From Mesobacterium_A hydrothermale (lineage in GTDB: Bacteria > Pseudomonadota > Alphaproteobacteria > Rhodobacterales > Rhodobacteraceae), in assembly GCF_035818635.1 (NCBI RefSeq), contig NZ_JAYLLH010000027.1:1-60451 (forward strand): a DNA stretch of 60,451 nucleotides, in the 5' to 3' direction. The position numbers and the translations under genes were made by a program. Every line of letters begins with the position of its first letter. Within the stretch, counting starts at the first letter, position 1. Below the pieces are notes generated by a model. The model was not told where the DNA came from and made no database searches. It saw only the letters and a list, made by a program, of their open reading frames with translations. Below, one piece after another: positions 40,708-50,512 of the stretch.

Positions 40708-42132
40708 TTAGGCAGCGTCTGCGGCCATCTTCTCGGCCTTCGCGATCACCTCGTCGATGCCGCCAACCATGTAGAAGGCGCCTTCGGGCAGGTGGTCGTA
40801 TTCGCCAGCCACAACGGCCTTGAACGACTTGATGGTGTCTTCCAGCGGAACCTGGACACCGTCAGAGCCGGTGAAGACCTTTGCCACGTCGAACGGCTGC
40901 GACAGGAAGCGCTGGATCTTACGGGCACGGGCCACGGTCAGCTTGTCCTCTTCCGACAGTTCGTCCATCCCGAGGATGGCGATGATGTCCTGAAGCGACT
41001 TGTAGCGCTGCAGGATACCCTGAACGTCACGCGCAACGTCGTAGTGTTCCTGGCCCACGATCAGCGGATCCATCAGACGCGAGGTCGAATCGAGCGGGTC
41101 CACCGCCGGGTAGATGCCCAGTTCGGAAATCGCACGGTTCAGAACCGTGGTTGCGTCAAGGTGCGCAAAGGTGGTTGCAGGCGCCGGGTCGGTAAGGTCG
41201 TCGGCGGGAACGTACACGGCCTGAATGGAGGTAATCGATCCATTCTTGGTCGAGGTGATGCGTTCCTGCATGGCACCCATGTCGGTCGCCAGCGTCGGCT
41301 GATAGCCCACGGCCGACGGGATACGGCCCAGCAGAGCGGACATTTCCGAACCGGCCTGCGTGAAGCGGAAGATGTTGTCGACGAAGAACAGAACGTCGGT
41401 CCCGGTTGCGTCGCGGAACTGTTCTGCCAGCGTCAGACCGGTCAGAGCGATCCGTGCGCGTGCACCCGGCGGCTCGTTCATCTGGCCGAAGCACAGAGCA
41501 ATCTTGGAGTCGGTCAGGTTGTCCGGGGTCAGAACGCCGGATTCGATCATTTCGTGGTAAAGGTCGTTGCCTTCGCGGGTCCGTTCACCCACGCCAGCGA
41601 ACACCGACAGACCCGAGTGCACCTTTGCGATGTTGTTGATCAGTTCCTGGATAAGAACCGTCTTGCCCACACCAGCGCCACCGAACAGGCCGATCTTGCC
41701 GCCCTTTGCATAGGGTGCCAGCAGGTCGATGACCTTGATGCCGGTCACGAGGATTTCCGCCTCGGTCGACTGTTCCGAGAAGTCGGGTGCCGGGGCGTGG
41801 ATCGGGCGATACTCGTCTGCCTCGATCGGGCCTTTTTCGTCGATCGGCGCACCGGTCACGTTGATGATGCGGCCCAGCGTTGCGGTGCCCACCGGAACGG
41901 TGATCGCCGCGCCGGTGTCGGTCACTTCCTGACCGCGAACCAGACCTTCGGTCGCGTCCATTGCGATGGTGCGAACAGTGTTCTCACCAAGGTGCTGTGC
42001 AACTTCGAGAACCAGCGTCTTGTCGCCATTCTCGGTGTTCAGCGCGTTCAGAATTGCCGGCAGGTGGTCGTCGAACTGCACGTCGACCACGGCGCCAATC
42101 ACCTGGGTGATCTTGCCCTTTGCGTTTGCCAT
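40708..42132 (-). CDS. atpD: ATP synthase F1 beta subunit
   Basis: This 474-residue catalytic subunit has Walker A GGAGVGKT at 151-158, GERTREGNDLY near 182, and the signature PAVDPLDSTSRLM. It makes ATP at the F1 head. It is 16 bases from atpG and 52 bases from atpC. Confidence 0.98.
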   Translation of the reverse strand: MANAKGKITQVIGAVVDVQFDDHLPAILNALNTENGDKTLVLEVAQHLGENTVRTIAMDATEGLVRGQEVTDTGAAITVPVGTATLGRIINVTGAPIDEKGPIEADEYRPIHAPAPDFSEQSTEAEILVTGIKVIDLLAPYAKGGKIGLFGGAGVGKTVLIQELINNIAKVHSGLSVFAGVGERTREGNDLYHEMIESGVLTPDNLTDSKIALCFGQMNEPPGARARIALTGLTLAEQFRDATGTDVLFFVDNIFRFTQAGSEMSALLGRIPSAVGYQPTLATDMGAMQERITSTKNGSITSIQAVYVPADDLTDPAPATTFAHLDATTVLNRAISELGIYPAVDPLDSTSRLMDPLIVGQEHYDVARDVQGILQRYKSLQDIIAILGMDELSEEDKLTVARARKIQRFLSQPFDVAKVFTGSDGVQVPLEDTIKSFKAVVAGEYDHLPEGAFYMVGGIDEVIAKAEKMAADAA

Positions 42133-42148
42133 TTGTCGTCTCCGGTTC

Positions 42149-43030
42149 TTAGAGCGCCTCGGCGCCCGAGATAATTTCGATCAGTTCGTTCGTGATGACG
42201 GCCTGACGCGAACGGTTGTATTCGATGGTCAGCTTGTCGATCATCTCGCCCGCGTTGCGCGTTGCGTTGTCCATGGCCGACATCCGCGAACCCTGCTCGG
42301 AGGCAGAGTTCTCGAGCAGGGCCGAGAAGACTTGCGTTGCGACACCGCGCGGAAGCAGATCGGCGAGGATTTCCTCTTCGCCCGGTTCGTAGTCGTAGAG
42401 CGTCGAGGCGCCCTCTTCCTGCGAACCTTCGCTTTCGTAAGCGGCAGGGATGATCTGCAGGGCCGTGGGGTCCTGGCTGATGACCGAGTTGAACTTCGCG
42501 AAGAAGATCGTCGCGACATCGAATTCACCCGCATCAAAGCGGCCGAGCACGTCACGCGCGATATCCTGCGCATTGCCGTAGCCGATGCGCTTGACGTCGG
42601 ACAGGTCGATGTGGCCGACGAACAGGCTGGCGTATTCGCGCTTGAGCTGTTCGCGACCCTTCTTGCCGACGGTCAGGATCTTCACGGTTTTGCCGTGCGC
42701 CTGAAGGTCTGCGATCTTGGTCTTGGCCAGCTTCACGATGTTGGTGTTGAAGCCGCCGCACAGCCCGCGTTCGGCGGTCATCACCACCAGCAGGTGCACG
42801 TCGTCCTTGCCCGTCCCGGCCAGAAGCCGGGGCGCGCTGTCACTGTCGCCGACCGAAGAGGCCAGAGCCGCCATCACCGCGTTGAAGCGGTCGGCATAAG
42901 GCCGCGCCGCTTCGGCCGCGTCCTGTGCCCGCCGCAGTTTCGCGGCGGCCACCATCTGCATGGCCTTGGTGATCTTGCGGGTCGATTTGACCGACTCGAT
43001 CCTGTTTTTTAGGTCCTTGAGGCTAGGCAT
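42149..43030 (-). CDS. atpG: ATP synthase F1 gamma subunit
   Basis: This 293-residue central stalk subunit has two long helices: N-terminal PSLKDLKNRIESVKSTRKIT and C-terminal YNRSRQAVITNELIEIISGA. TAERGLCGGFNTNI near 80-93 is conserved. It starts 12 bases after atpA. Confidence 0.97.
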   Translation of the reverse strand: MPSLKDLKNRIESVKSTRKITKAMQMVAAAKLRRAQDAAEAARPYADRFNAVMAALASSVGDSDSAPRLLAGTGKDDVHLLVVMTAERGLCGGFNTNIVKLAKTKIADLQAHGKTVKILTVGKKGREQLKREYASLFVGHIDLSDVKRIGYGNAQDIARDVLGRFDAGEFDVATIFFAKFNSVISQDPTALQIIPAAYESEGSQEEGASTLYDYEPGEEEILADLLPRGVATQVFSALLENSASEQGSRMSAMDNATRNAGEMIDKLTIEYNRSRQAVITNELIEIISGAEAL

Positions 43031-43042
43031 GTCCCAGTCCCC

Positions 43043-44581
43043 TTATGCAAAGTCCGAGGCGTATTCGTCCAGAACGGCCTTGATCTTGGCTTCTGCGTCA
43101 CCCTTGATCTTCGGATCGTCTTTGGTGATCCAGTCAAGCAGGTCCTGGTGCTTGCCGCGCACATGGGCCAGCAGACCCTTTTCGAAGCGGCTCACGTCCC
43201 GGACGGCGACCTTGTCGAGGTAACCCATGGTACCGGCGCAGATCACAATGACCTGTTCGGCGTTGGTCAGCGGCGAATACTGCGGCTGCTTCATCAGTTC
43301 GGTCAGACGCGCACCACGGTTCAGCAGCTGTTGGGTTGCGGCGTCGAGGTCGGAACCGAACTGGGCGAAGGCCGCCATTTCGCGGTACTGGGCCAGCGAC
43401 AGTTTGATCGGGCCTGCGACCGACTTCATCGAGTTGGTCTGAGCGGACGAGCCGACGCGCGAAACCGACAGACCGGTGTTGACGGCGGGGCGGATGCCCT
43501 GGTAGAACAGTTCGGTTTCCAGGAAGATCTGGCCGTCGGTGATCGAGATCACGTTGGTCGGAATAAACGCCGACACGTCGCCACCCTGGGTTTCGATGAT
43601 CGGCAGCGCGGTCAGCGAACCGGCGCCGTTGTCTTCGTTCAGCTTTGCCGACCGTTCCAGCAGGCGCGAGTGGAGATAGAAAACGTCACCCGGGTAAGCT
43701 TCGCGGCCCGGCGGGCGACGCAGCAGCAGGGACATCTGACGATAGGACACGGCCTGCTTGGACAGGTCATCATAGATGATCAGTGCGTGCTTGCCGTTGT
43801 CGCGGAAATATTCCGCCATCGCGGTGGCCGAATAGGGTGCCAGGAACTGCATCGGCGCCGGGTCGGACGCGGTTGCGGCCACGACGATCGTGTAGTCGAT
43901 GGCGCCGCTTTCTTCCAGCTTCTTCACCAGCTGGGCCACGGTCGAACGCTTCTGACCGATGGCGACGTAGATGCAGTAAAGCTTCTTGCTTTCGTCGTCG
44001 CCAGCGGCGTCGTTGTAGGATTTCTGGTTCAGGATCGCGTCCAGGGCCACGGCGGTCTTGCCGGTCTGACGGTCACCGATGATCAGTTCGCGCTGACCGC
44101 GACCGATCGGGATCATGGCGTCAACGGCCTTCAGGCCGGTTGCCATGGGTTCGTGCACCGATTTACGCGGGATGATGCCCGGGGCCTTGACGTCTGCGAT
44201 GCGACGCTCGGAGGCGGCGATCGGACCCTTGCCGTCCAGCGGGTTGCCCAAGCCGTCAACAACGCGACCCAGCAGCGCTTCGCCAGCCGGCACGTCCACG
44301 ATGGACTTGGTGCGCTTGACGGTGTCGCCTTCCTTGATGTCGCGGTCGGACCCGAAGATAACGATACCGACGTTGTCGCTTTCCAGGTTCAGCGCCATGC
44401 CCATGATGCCGCCCGGGAATTCGACCATTTCACCGGCCTGAATGTTGTCGAGGCCGTAAACGCGCGCGATACCGTCCCCGACGGACAGCACACGACCTAC
44501 CTCAGCAACTTCGGCCTCCTGACCGAAGTTCTTGATCTGGTCCTTTAGGATCGCAGAAATCTCGGCTGCTTGGATACCCAT
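43043..44581 (-). CDS. atpA: ATP synthase F1 alpha subunit
   Basis: This 512-residue non-catalytic nucleotide-binding subunit has Walker A GDRQTGKT at 169-176 and the signature PAVNTGLSVSRVGSSAQ. The atpH stop and this start are directly adjacent. Confidence 0.98.
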   Translation of the reverse strand: MGIQAAEISAILKDQIKNFGQEAEVAEVGRVLSVGDGIARVYGLDNIQAGEMVEFPGGIMGMALNLESDNVGIVIFGSDRDIKEGDTVKRTKSIVDVPAGEALLGRVVDGLGNPLDGKGPIAASERRIADVKAPGIIPRKSVHEPMATGLKAVDAMIPIGRGQRELIIGDRQTGKTAVALDAILNQKSYNDAAGDDESKKLYCIYVAIGQKRSTVAQLVKKLEESGAIDYTIVVAATASDPAPMQFLAPYSATAMAEYFRDNGKHALIIYDDLSKQAVSYRQMSLLLRRPPGREAYPGDVFYLHSRLLERSAKLNEDNGAGSLTALPIIETQGGDVSAFIPTNVISITDGQIFLETELFYQGIRPAVNTGLSVSRVGSSAQTNSMKSVAGPIKLSLAQYREMAAFAQFGSDLDAATQQLLNRGARLTELMKQPQYSPLTNAEQVIVICAGTMGYLDKVAVRDVSRFEKGLLAHVRGKHQDLLDWITKDDPKIKGDAEAKIKAVLDEYASDFA

Positions 44582-45142
44582 TTATCCGACCTCTTTCATT
44601 GCATTCTGGAGGGAGTTGAGCTTGGAGCGGATCGACGTGTCGATCATCTTCGAGCCCACCTTAACGACAAGACCGCCGATGAGAGCTTCATCGACGGTCG
44701 CATTGATGATGACGTCACGACCGATTTGCGCCTTCAGCGTTTCGGTCAGTTTCTTGCTTTGGGTGGCGGTCAGCGCCTTGGCCGAGGTTACCTCGGCAGT
44801 CACTTCACCCTTGTCTTCCGCAATCATGTCAAGCAGGCGCGCAACCATCTGCGGCACCACGAACAGGCGGCGCTTGGACGCCATCAGTTGCAGCACCTTC
44901 GACAGCGACGGGATCAAACCCATCTTGTCGGCGATAGCGGCGATGGCTGCGCCCTGCGCATCGCGCGAATAGATGGGAGAGCTCAGGAGATCGCGCAAAT
45001 CCGCGCTTTCCCCCAACGCGGTGCCCAGGTCCTTGAGATTGGCTTCAAGTTTGGGAAGATTCTTGTTTTCCTTCACGATCTCGAAGACCGCGGTCGCATA
45101 GCGGTCGGCGATGCCGGAGGAAATCGAAGCTGATTCAGACAC
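44582..45142 (-). CDS. atpH: ATP synthase F1 delta subunit
   Basis: This 186-residue peripheral-stalk subunit links the b subunits to the F1 top. It has the N-terminal SISSGIADRYATAVFE block and the C-terminal VGSKMIDTSIRSKLNSLQNA block. The start is the GTG at 45142 (MSESASIS), because GGAAGG lies 6 bases before it; a GTG two codons upstream would have no room for a ribosome site. It is the first gene of atpHAGDC. The F0 genes (atpB, E, F) are not here, as is usual in Rhodobacterales, where F0 sits in a separate operon. Confidence 0.96.
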   Translation of the reverse strand: MSESASISSGIADRYATAVFEIVKENKNLPKLEANLKDLGTALGESADLRDLLSSPIYSRDAQGAAIAAIADKMGLIPSLSKVLQLMASKRRLFVVPQMVARLLDMIAEDKGEVTAEVTSAKALTATQSKKLTETLKAQIGRDVIINATVDEALIGGLVVKVGSKMIDTSIRSKLNSLQNAMKEVG

Positions 45143-45495
45143 GTCCACCCTTCCGATATTAGGCCCCCGTGACGCGCAGGTTCACTGGCGTCCGAGGGCG
45201 TTACGTGCGCCTTGTTCGGTTCCAAGGCATCAAAATCAGCGCGGATGTAGCAGAGCTACCCCAACCTAGCAACATGGTAACGAAGAAATAACGATTGCGC
45301 TAAACCGTGGGAAAACAAACGCTTGTCAAAAAGCGCGACCATTTGCGCGAAAAGAACATGTGGGAAACCCTCGCAATTTCGTGACGATGCACGATTCTTG
45401 TGCAGTTTTTCCGGGCATTTGCGTTTTCTGCGATCAACGTGCCCGGCGGGACGGCGGGTGGGGCGTCGTGCCAAAGGCACGCGCGACAGACGTCG
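45143..45495. other. atp operon leader and promoter region
   Basis: These 353 bases carry no convincing gene. Read leftwards, a TTGACA at 45329-45324 is followed after 17-19 bases by GGTTTAGC, a weak candidate -35/-10 pair for the atp operon, leaving a leader of about 150 bases. The segment 45250-45400 is the most AT-rich of the area. Near 45475 a GTGCC-AAA-GGCAC hairpin may end the methyltransferase transcript. Short open frames here have neither good starts nor familiar sequence. Confidence 0.4.
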
Positions 45496-46245
45496 TCATA
45501 CCGGCTTGGCATTGCCGGCCGGTCGCGGCGTCAGCACCTCGAGCGGGTTCAGCACCCGCACCGCCTCGTCCACGCCGCGCTGGCTTGGGGGGTGCCGTTT
45601 CGCGGCCTCCAGCATCATCACGCCGCCGGCCATGACCGCCGGGATCGCCCGGCCCATCTGTTCCCACAGGCCTGCGGACTTCATCCAGAACCGGCGGGTC
45701 GAGGGTGGCTGGTACAGCACCGAGACATGCTTTTCGGGCACGAAGTCGTGCTTGCGCAACTGCGCTTCAAGCTGTCCGCGCGAATACGGCCGGCCAAAGC
45801 CAAAAGGCGTCGCATCGCTGCGTGCCCAAAGCCCCGACCGGTTCGGTACGATGAACAGCGCCTTTCCCCCCGGTCCAAGCACGCGGTAACATTCGTCCAG
45901 CAGTTCAGACGGGCTTTCCGACGTTTCCAGCCCGTGCATCAGGATCAGCCGGTCGACCTGCCCGGTGTCCACTGGCCAACGGGTTTCCTCGCACAGAACC
46001 GAAACGTTGGGCTGGCCTGCCGGCCAGTGCATCACACCCTGCGGCGACGGCATCAGCCCGATCACCCGGCGCGCATCGGGAAGGAAGGGACGCAAGAGCG
46101 GCACGGCAAAACCATAGCCCACAACGGTCTGCCGCTGCGCCTCGGGCCAGAAACGCCGGACTTCGTTGCGCACGATGCGTTGCGCGGCACGCCCCAACGC
46201 GCTGCGGTAATAGAACTCTCTCAGGTCGCGCACATCCAGGTGCAT
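45496..46245 (-). CDS. class I SAM-dependent methyltransferase
   Basis: This 249-residue protein has a SAM-binding fold. The glycine-rich loop is replaced by VVGYGFAVPLL near 41-51, the acidic strand end is weak, and the post-motif LILMHGLETSESPSELLDE near 100 is followed by GPGGKALFIVPN, as in the Methyltransf_11 class. An aromatic-rich segment near 150-180 probably binds the substrate, which is unknown. It is divergent from gloB, with 61 bases between the starts. Confidence 0.8.
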   Translation of the reverse strand: MHLDVRDLREFYYRSALGRAAQRIVRNEVRRFWPEAQRQTVVGYGFAVPLLRPFLPDARRVIGLMPSPQGVMHWPAGQPNVSVLCEETRWPVDTGQVDRLILMHGLETSESPSELLDECYRVLGPGGKALFIVPNRSGLWARSDATPFGFGRPYSRGQLEAQLRKHDFVPEKHVSVLYQPPSTRRFWMKSAGLWEQMGRAIPAVMAGGVMMLEAAKRHPPSQRGVDEAVRVLNPLEVLTPRPAGNAKPV

Positions 46246-46306
46246 TGCAGCCGGTCCCCTGATCGGTCAGTCTGACAGCACGATACCAGTGCGAAAAGGA
46301 AAGACC

Positions 46307-47068
46307 ATGCCCCTCGACATCGTCACGGTGCCCTGCCTGTCTGACAACTATGCCTACATCGTCAAAGGCCCCGATGGCGTGTGCCTGATCGACGCGCCCG
46401 AGGCCGGGCCGATCATCGACGCGCTGGAGGCGCGTGGCTGGAGCCTGGGCGTGATCCTGATCACCCATCACCACCACGACCATGTCGGCGGGGTCGAGGA
46501 ACTGCGCACGAAATACGGCTGCAAGGTCATGGGTCCCAAGGCCGAAGAAGCCAAGCTTCCCCCCCTCGACATGGCGCTGGAGGAAGGCATGAATGGTGGC
46601 GAGGGCGAAGGCTATACCGTGCCGCTGCATGTGCCGGGCCACACGCTGGGCCACATGGCGTTCCATTTTCCGCGCGGCAAGGCGGTGTTCACCGCCGACA
46701 GCCTGATGGCGCTGGGATGCGGACGGGTGTTCGAGGGCACGATGCCGATGATGTTCGACAGCCTGTCGAAGCTGGCCGCCCTGCCGCCCGACACAATGGT
46801 CTATTCCGGCCATGAATACACCACTGGCAACGCAAGGTTCGCCCTGACCATCGACCCCGACAATACCGCGCTGCAGGCCCGGGTCGCGCGCGTGACAAAA
46901 GCGCGCGCCGACGGGGAACCGACCGCGCAGGTGCTATTGTCCGAGGAACTGGCGACCAATCCGTTCCTGCGCGCCGCAGACCCCGCCATCCGTGCGCGAC
47001 TGGGCATGGAGGCCGCAAGCGACGCCGATGTCTTTGCGGAAATCCGTGCCCGAAAAGACGCATTCTAG
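46307..47068 (+). CDS. gloB: hydroxyacylglutathione hydrolase (glyoxalase II)
   Basis: This 253-residue enzyme hydrolyses S-lactoylglutathione to lactate and glutathione, ending methylglyoxal detoxification. The metal motif is THHHHDHVGG near 54-63, further ligands are in VPGHTLGH and TADSLM, and the glutathione-binding C-terminal domain begins with YSGHEYTTGNARFA. The ATG at 46307 has AAAAGGA upstream. Confidence 0.95.
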   Translation: MPLDIVTVPCLSDNYAYIVKGPDGVCLIDAPEAGPIIDALEARGWSLGVILITHHHHDHVGGVEELRTKYGCKVMGPKAEEAKLPPLDMALEEGMNGGEGEGYTVPLHVPGHTLGHMAFHFPRGKAVFTADSLMALGCGRVFEGTMPMMFDSLSKLAALPPDTMVYSGHEYTTGNARFALTIDPDNTALQARVARVTKARADGEPTAQVLLSEELATNPFLRAADPAIRARLGMEAASDADVFAEIRARKDAF

Positions 47069-47222
47069 GCCGCTTTTCACGGCACATTTCGATGCCGCGC
47101 TGAAATGTGAGCGTCGGCCCCGAAGAAAAAACTTGAAGATACAAGGCAATCGACCAAACTTTAAGAGTAAGAGGCAAAGCTGGCCGAACCACAGGCCCGC
47201 ACAAACAGAAGGAGCACCACAA

Positions 47223-49547
47223 GTGCCTTCATTCTCGAACACCCTTGAGCAGGCGATCCATTCGGCGTTGGCGCTGGCCAATTCCCGGTCGCATGAATTC
47301 GCAACGCTGGAGCATTTGCTGCTGGCGTTGATCGACGAGCCTGACGCGTTGCGCGTCATGAAGGCCTGTTCCGTCGACACCGAAGAATTGCGCGGCACGC
47401 TTGTCGACTACATCGACGACGACCTGTCGAACCTCGTGACCGATATCGAAGGGTCCGAAGCCGTGCCGACCGCCGCGTTCCAGCGCGTGATCCAGCGCGC
47501 CGCGATCCATGTCCAGTCTTCGGGCCGGACAGAGGTGACGGGCGCGAACGTGCTGGTCGCGATTTTCGCCGAACGGGAATCGAACGCCGCTTACTTCCTG
47601 CAGGAACAGGAAATGACCCGCTATGATGCCGTGAACTTTATCGCGCATGGTGTGGCCAAGGATCCCGCCTTCGGCGAAAGCCGCCCGGTGTCCGGGGCGA
47701 CAGAAAACGAGGAAGAGACCGCGCAAAGCGCCGACAGCACCGATCAGAAGGAATCGGCCCTGGGCAAGTATTGCGTCGATCTGAACGCAAAATCGCGGGA
47801 TGGCGACATCGACCCGCTGATCGGGCGCGAACACGAGGTTGAGCGCTGCATCCAGGTGCTGTGCCGCCGCCGCAAGAACAACCCTCTGCTGGTGGGCGAC
47901 CCCGGTGTCGGCAAGACCGCCATCGCCGAAGGCCTGGCGCGCAAGATCGTGTCCGGCGAGGTGCCAGAGGTTCTGGCCAATGCCACGATCTACAGCCTCG
48001 ACATGGGAGCCTTGCTGGCAGGTACCCGCTATCGCGGTGACTTCGAAGAACGTCTGAAAGCTGTCGTGAACGAGCTTGAGGATCACCCCGACGCGGTCCT
48101 GTTCATCGACGAGATCCACACCGTGATCGGTGCCGGGGCTACGTCGGGCGGCGCCATGGATGCATCCAACCTGCTGAAGCCCGCCCTGCAGGGGGGCAAG
48201 CTGCGGACCATGGGATCGACCACCTACAAGGAATTCCGCCAGCATTTCGAAAAGGACCGCGCGCTGAGCCGCCGGTTCCAGAAGATCGACGTGAACGAAC
48301 CCTCGGTCGAGGACACGATCAAGATCCTGAAGGGGCTGAAGCCCTACTTCGAAGAACACCACGGCGTGAAATACACCGCCGATGCGGTCAAGACCGCCGT
48401 GGAACTGTCGGCGCGCTATATCAACGACCGCAAGTTGCCCGACAAGGCCATCGACGTGATCGACGAAGCCGGGGCCGCGCAGCACCTGCTGGCAGCGTCC
48501 AAACGGCGCAAGTCCATCGGCACCAAGGAGATCGAGGAAGTCGTGGCCAAGATCGCCCGCATCCCTCCGAAGAACGTCAGCAAGGACGATGCGGAGGTGC
48601 TGAAGGATCTGGAAACCACGTTGAAGCGCGTGGTCTTTGGCCAGAACGCAGCGATCGAGGCGCTGTCCTCTGCCATCAAGCTGGCCCGCGCCGGCCTGCG
48701 TGAGCCCGAAAAGCCCATCGGCAACTACCTGTTCGCGGGTCCGACCGGCGTCGGCAAGACCGAGGTGGCCAAGCAACTGGCGTCCACGCTCGGTGTGGAA
48801 CTGCTGCGCTTCGACATGTCGGAATACATGGAGAAACACGCGGTTTCGCGCCTGATCGGCGCGCCTCCGGGCTATGTCGGGTTCGACCAGGGCGGTCAGC
48901 TGACCGACGGGGTCGATCAGCATCCGCATTGCGTGTTGCTGCTGGACGAGATCGAAAAGGCGCATCCGGATGTGTTCAACATCCTGTTGCAGGTGATGGA
49001 CCACGGCACCCTGACCGACCATAACGGCCGGTCGGTGGATTTCCGCAACGTGATCCTGATCATGACCTCGAACGCAGGGGCCGCGGAACAGGCCAAGGCC
49101 GCCATCGGGTTTGGCCGCGACCGGCGCGAGGGCGAGGATACCGCCGCCATCGAACGGACCTTCACGCCCGAATTCCGCAACCGCCTGGACGCGGTGATTT
49201 CCTTCGCGCCGCTGCCGAAAGAGACCATCATCCAAGTGGTCGAGAAGTTCGTTCTGCAACTGGAAGCCCAGCTTCTGGATCGCAACGTGACCATCGAGTT
49301 GACCAAGCCTGCCGCCGAATGGCTGGCCGACAAGGGCTATGACGACAAGATGGGCGCCCGCCCGCTGGGCCGTGTGATCCAGGAAAACATCAAGAAGCCA
49401 CTGGCCGAAGAACTTTTGTTCGGCAAGCTGACCAAGGGCGGCGTCGTCCGTGTCTCGGTCAAGGATGGCAAGCTGGAACTGAACGTCGACGGCCCGGACA
49501 AGCCGCGCCTCAGCTCGAAGAAGCCGCCGCTTCTGACCGCGGACTGA
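47223..49547 (+). CDS. clpA: ATP-dependent Clp protease ATP-binding subunit ClpA
   Basis: This 774-residue AAA+ unfoldase has the Clp N-domain repeats (about 1-145) and an acidic linker (155-180). The first ATPase has Walker A GDPGVGKT at 225-232 and FIDEIHT near 294; the second has GPTGVGKT at 506-513. The ClpP-docking loop IGFG (AAIGFGRD) is present, so it should feed ClpP. The start is a GTG at 47223 with AAGGAG 8 bases upstream. No clpS adaptor precedes it; the 154-base gap after gloB shows no small gene. The stop overlaps the M23 gene start (TGATG). Confidence 0.96.
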   Translation: MPSFSNTLEQAIHSALALANSRSHEFATLEHLLLALIDEPDALRVMKACSVDTEELRGTLVDYIDDDLSNLVTDIEGSEAVPTAAFQRVIQRAAIHVQSSGRTEVTGANVLVAIFAERESNAAYFLQEQEMTRYDAVNFIAHGVAKDPAFGESRPVSGATENEEETAQSADSTDQKESALGKYCVDLNAKSRDGDIDPLIGREHEVERCIQVLCRRRKNNPLLVGDPGVGKTAIAEGLARKIVSGEVPEVLANATIYSLDMGALLAGTRYRGDFEERLKAVVNELEDHPDAVLFIDEIHTVIGAGATSGGAMDASNLLKPALQGGKLRTMGSTTYKEFRQHFEKDRALSRRFQKIDVNEPSVEDTIKILKGLKPYFEEHHGVKYTADAVKTAVELSARYINDRKLPDKAIDVIDEAGAAQHLLAASKRRKSIGTKEIEEVVAKIARIPPKNVSKDDAEVLKDLETTLKRVVFGQNAAIEALSSAIKLARAGLREPEKPIGNYLFAGPTGVGKTEVAKQLASTLGVELLRFDMSEYMEKHAVSRLIGAPPGYVGFDQGGQLTDGVDQHPHCVLLLDEIEKAHPDVFNILLQVMDHGTLTDHNGRSVDFRNVILIMTSNAGAAEQAKAAIGFGRDRREGEDTAAIERTFTPEFRNRLDAVISFAPLPKETIIQVVEKFVLQLEAQLLDRNVTIELTKPAAEWLADKGYDDKMGARPLGRVIQENIKKPLAEELLFGKLTKGGVVRVSVKDGKLELNVDGPDKPRLSSKKPPLLTAD

Positions 49548-50503
49548 TGCGCGCCGCTGTTGCGGCCCTTTGCCTTTTCGCCTCCGCCGTGCCCGCCACG
49601 GCGGAGGCACCCCTTTTGGCCATGCCGCTGGACTGCACCCTGGGCGTCGATTGCTATATCGAGGATTATGTCGACCGGAACCCCGAACCCGGACGGCAAA
49701 GCGACTATGCCTGCGGATACAACGCCCGCGACGATCACAAGGGCACCGATTTCGCCCTGCTGTCTTTCGACGCGATGGCTGCCGGCGTCGACGTTCTCGC
49801 TGCGGCCCCCGGGACGGTGCTGCGCACCCGCGACTCCATGGCCGACGACCGCACCATGCGGGGCGTGACCTCGCAGACCGCCTGCGGCAACGCCGTGATG
49901 ATCGATCATGGCGCCGGCTGGACGACGATCTATTGCCACATGAAGCGCGGTTCGATCGCCGTGCAGCCGGGGCAACAGGTGCAGGCGGGGGACCCGCTGG
50001 GGCAGGTCGGGCTATCGGGGATGACGAACCATCCTCATGTTCATATCGGTGTGCAGCACAACGGTGCAGTGGTCGATCCCTTTGCCCCGGGTCCCGTAGT
50101 CTGCAACGCACCACAACAGGGGCTTTGGGCCGAACCGCCCCCTTATTACGACACCGGGTTGATGACAGCAGGGTTTTCCGATGCGGTGCCGACGATGGAA
50201 ACGGCCGTGGACGGCACCGCGCGGCTGGACGCGGGCGACCCATCCCAGCCTTTGGTCGTCTATACCATCGCGAACTTCCTGCAACCGGGTGACCTGCTGA
50301 CCCTGTCGGCACAGGGCCCGGACGGAACCGAGCTGTTTCGCAAACCGATACGCTTCCGCGACCCGCAGCGAAGCCAGATGCAGGCAGCGGGGCTGAAAGC
50401 GCCCAAAGGCGGCTGGCCTGCTGGCGACTATCTTGGAGAGGCGCTGCTGACGCGCGACGGCGTGGTCATCGCGCATCGCAACGCGCATGTGACGGTAAAG
50501 TGA
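49547..50503 (+). CDS. secreted M23 family metallopeptidase
   Basis: This 318-residue protein has a signal peptide ending ATA before EAPLLA. The M23 (LytM) domain has zinc ligands His64 and Asp68 in HKGTDFAL, His131 in YCHM, and His164/166 in HPHVHIGV. All are present, so it is probably an active peptidoglycan endopeptidase rather than an EnvC-like dead form. A C-terminal beta-rich domain (about 225-318) of unknown type follows. It is translationally coupled to clpA and converges on the OmpA-like gene with 9 bases between. Confidence 0.88.
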   Translation: MRAAVAALCLFASAVPATAEAPLLAMPLDCTLGVDCYIEDYVDRNPEPGRQSDYACGYNARDDHKGTDFALLSFDAMAAGVDVLAAAPGTVLRTRDSMADDRTMRGVTSQTACGNAVMIDHGAGWTTIYCHMKRGSIAVQPGQQVQAGDPLGQVGLSGMTNHPHVHIGVQHNGAVVDPFAPGPVVCNAPQQGLWAEPPPYYDTGLMTAGFSDAVPTMETAVDGTARLDAGDPSQPLVVYTIANFLQPGDLLTLSAQGPDGTELFRKPIRFRDPQRSQMQAAGLKAPKGGWPAGDYLGEALLTRDGVVIAHRNAHVTVK

Positions 50504-50512
50504 CGCGCAGGC

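Noticed and set aside
40221..45142. Missing atpB/E/F as a sign of a broken ATP synthase locus
   Set aside because: Separate F0 and F1 operons are normal in Rhodobacterales and other alphaproteobacteria.
45256..45480. A 74-codon leftward open frame in the atp leader
   Set aside because: No ribosome site, no family resemblance, and it covers the most likely promoter region of the atp operon.
47100..47165. CTTGAA and downstream AT-rich string as a heat-shock (RpoH) promoter for clpA
   Set aside because: No acceptable -10 at the right spacing; the match is too weak to call.
47229..50312. A 1027-codon open frame opposite clpA and the M23 gene
   Set aside because: Antisense shadow of clpA, whose Walker motifs and ClpP loop are on the plus strand.
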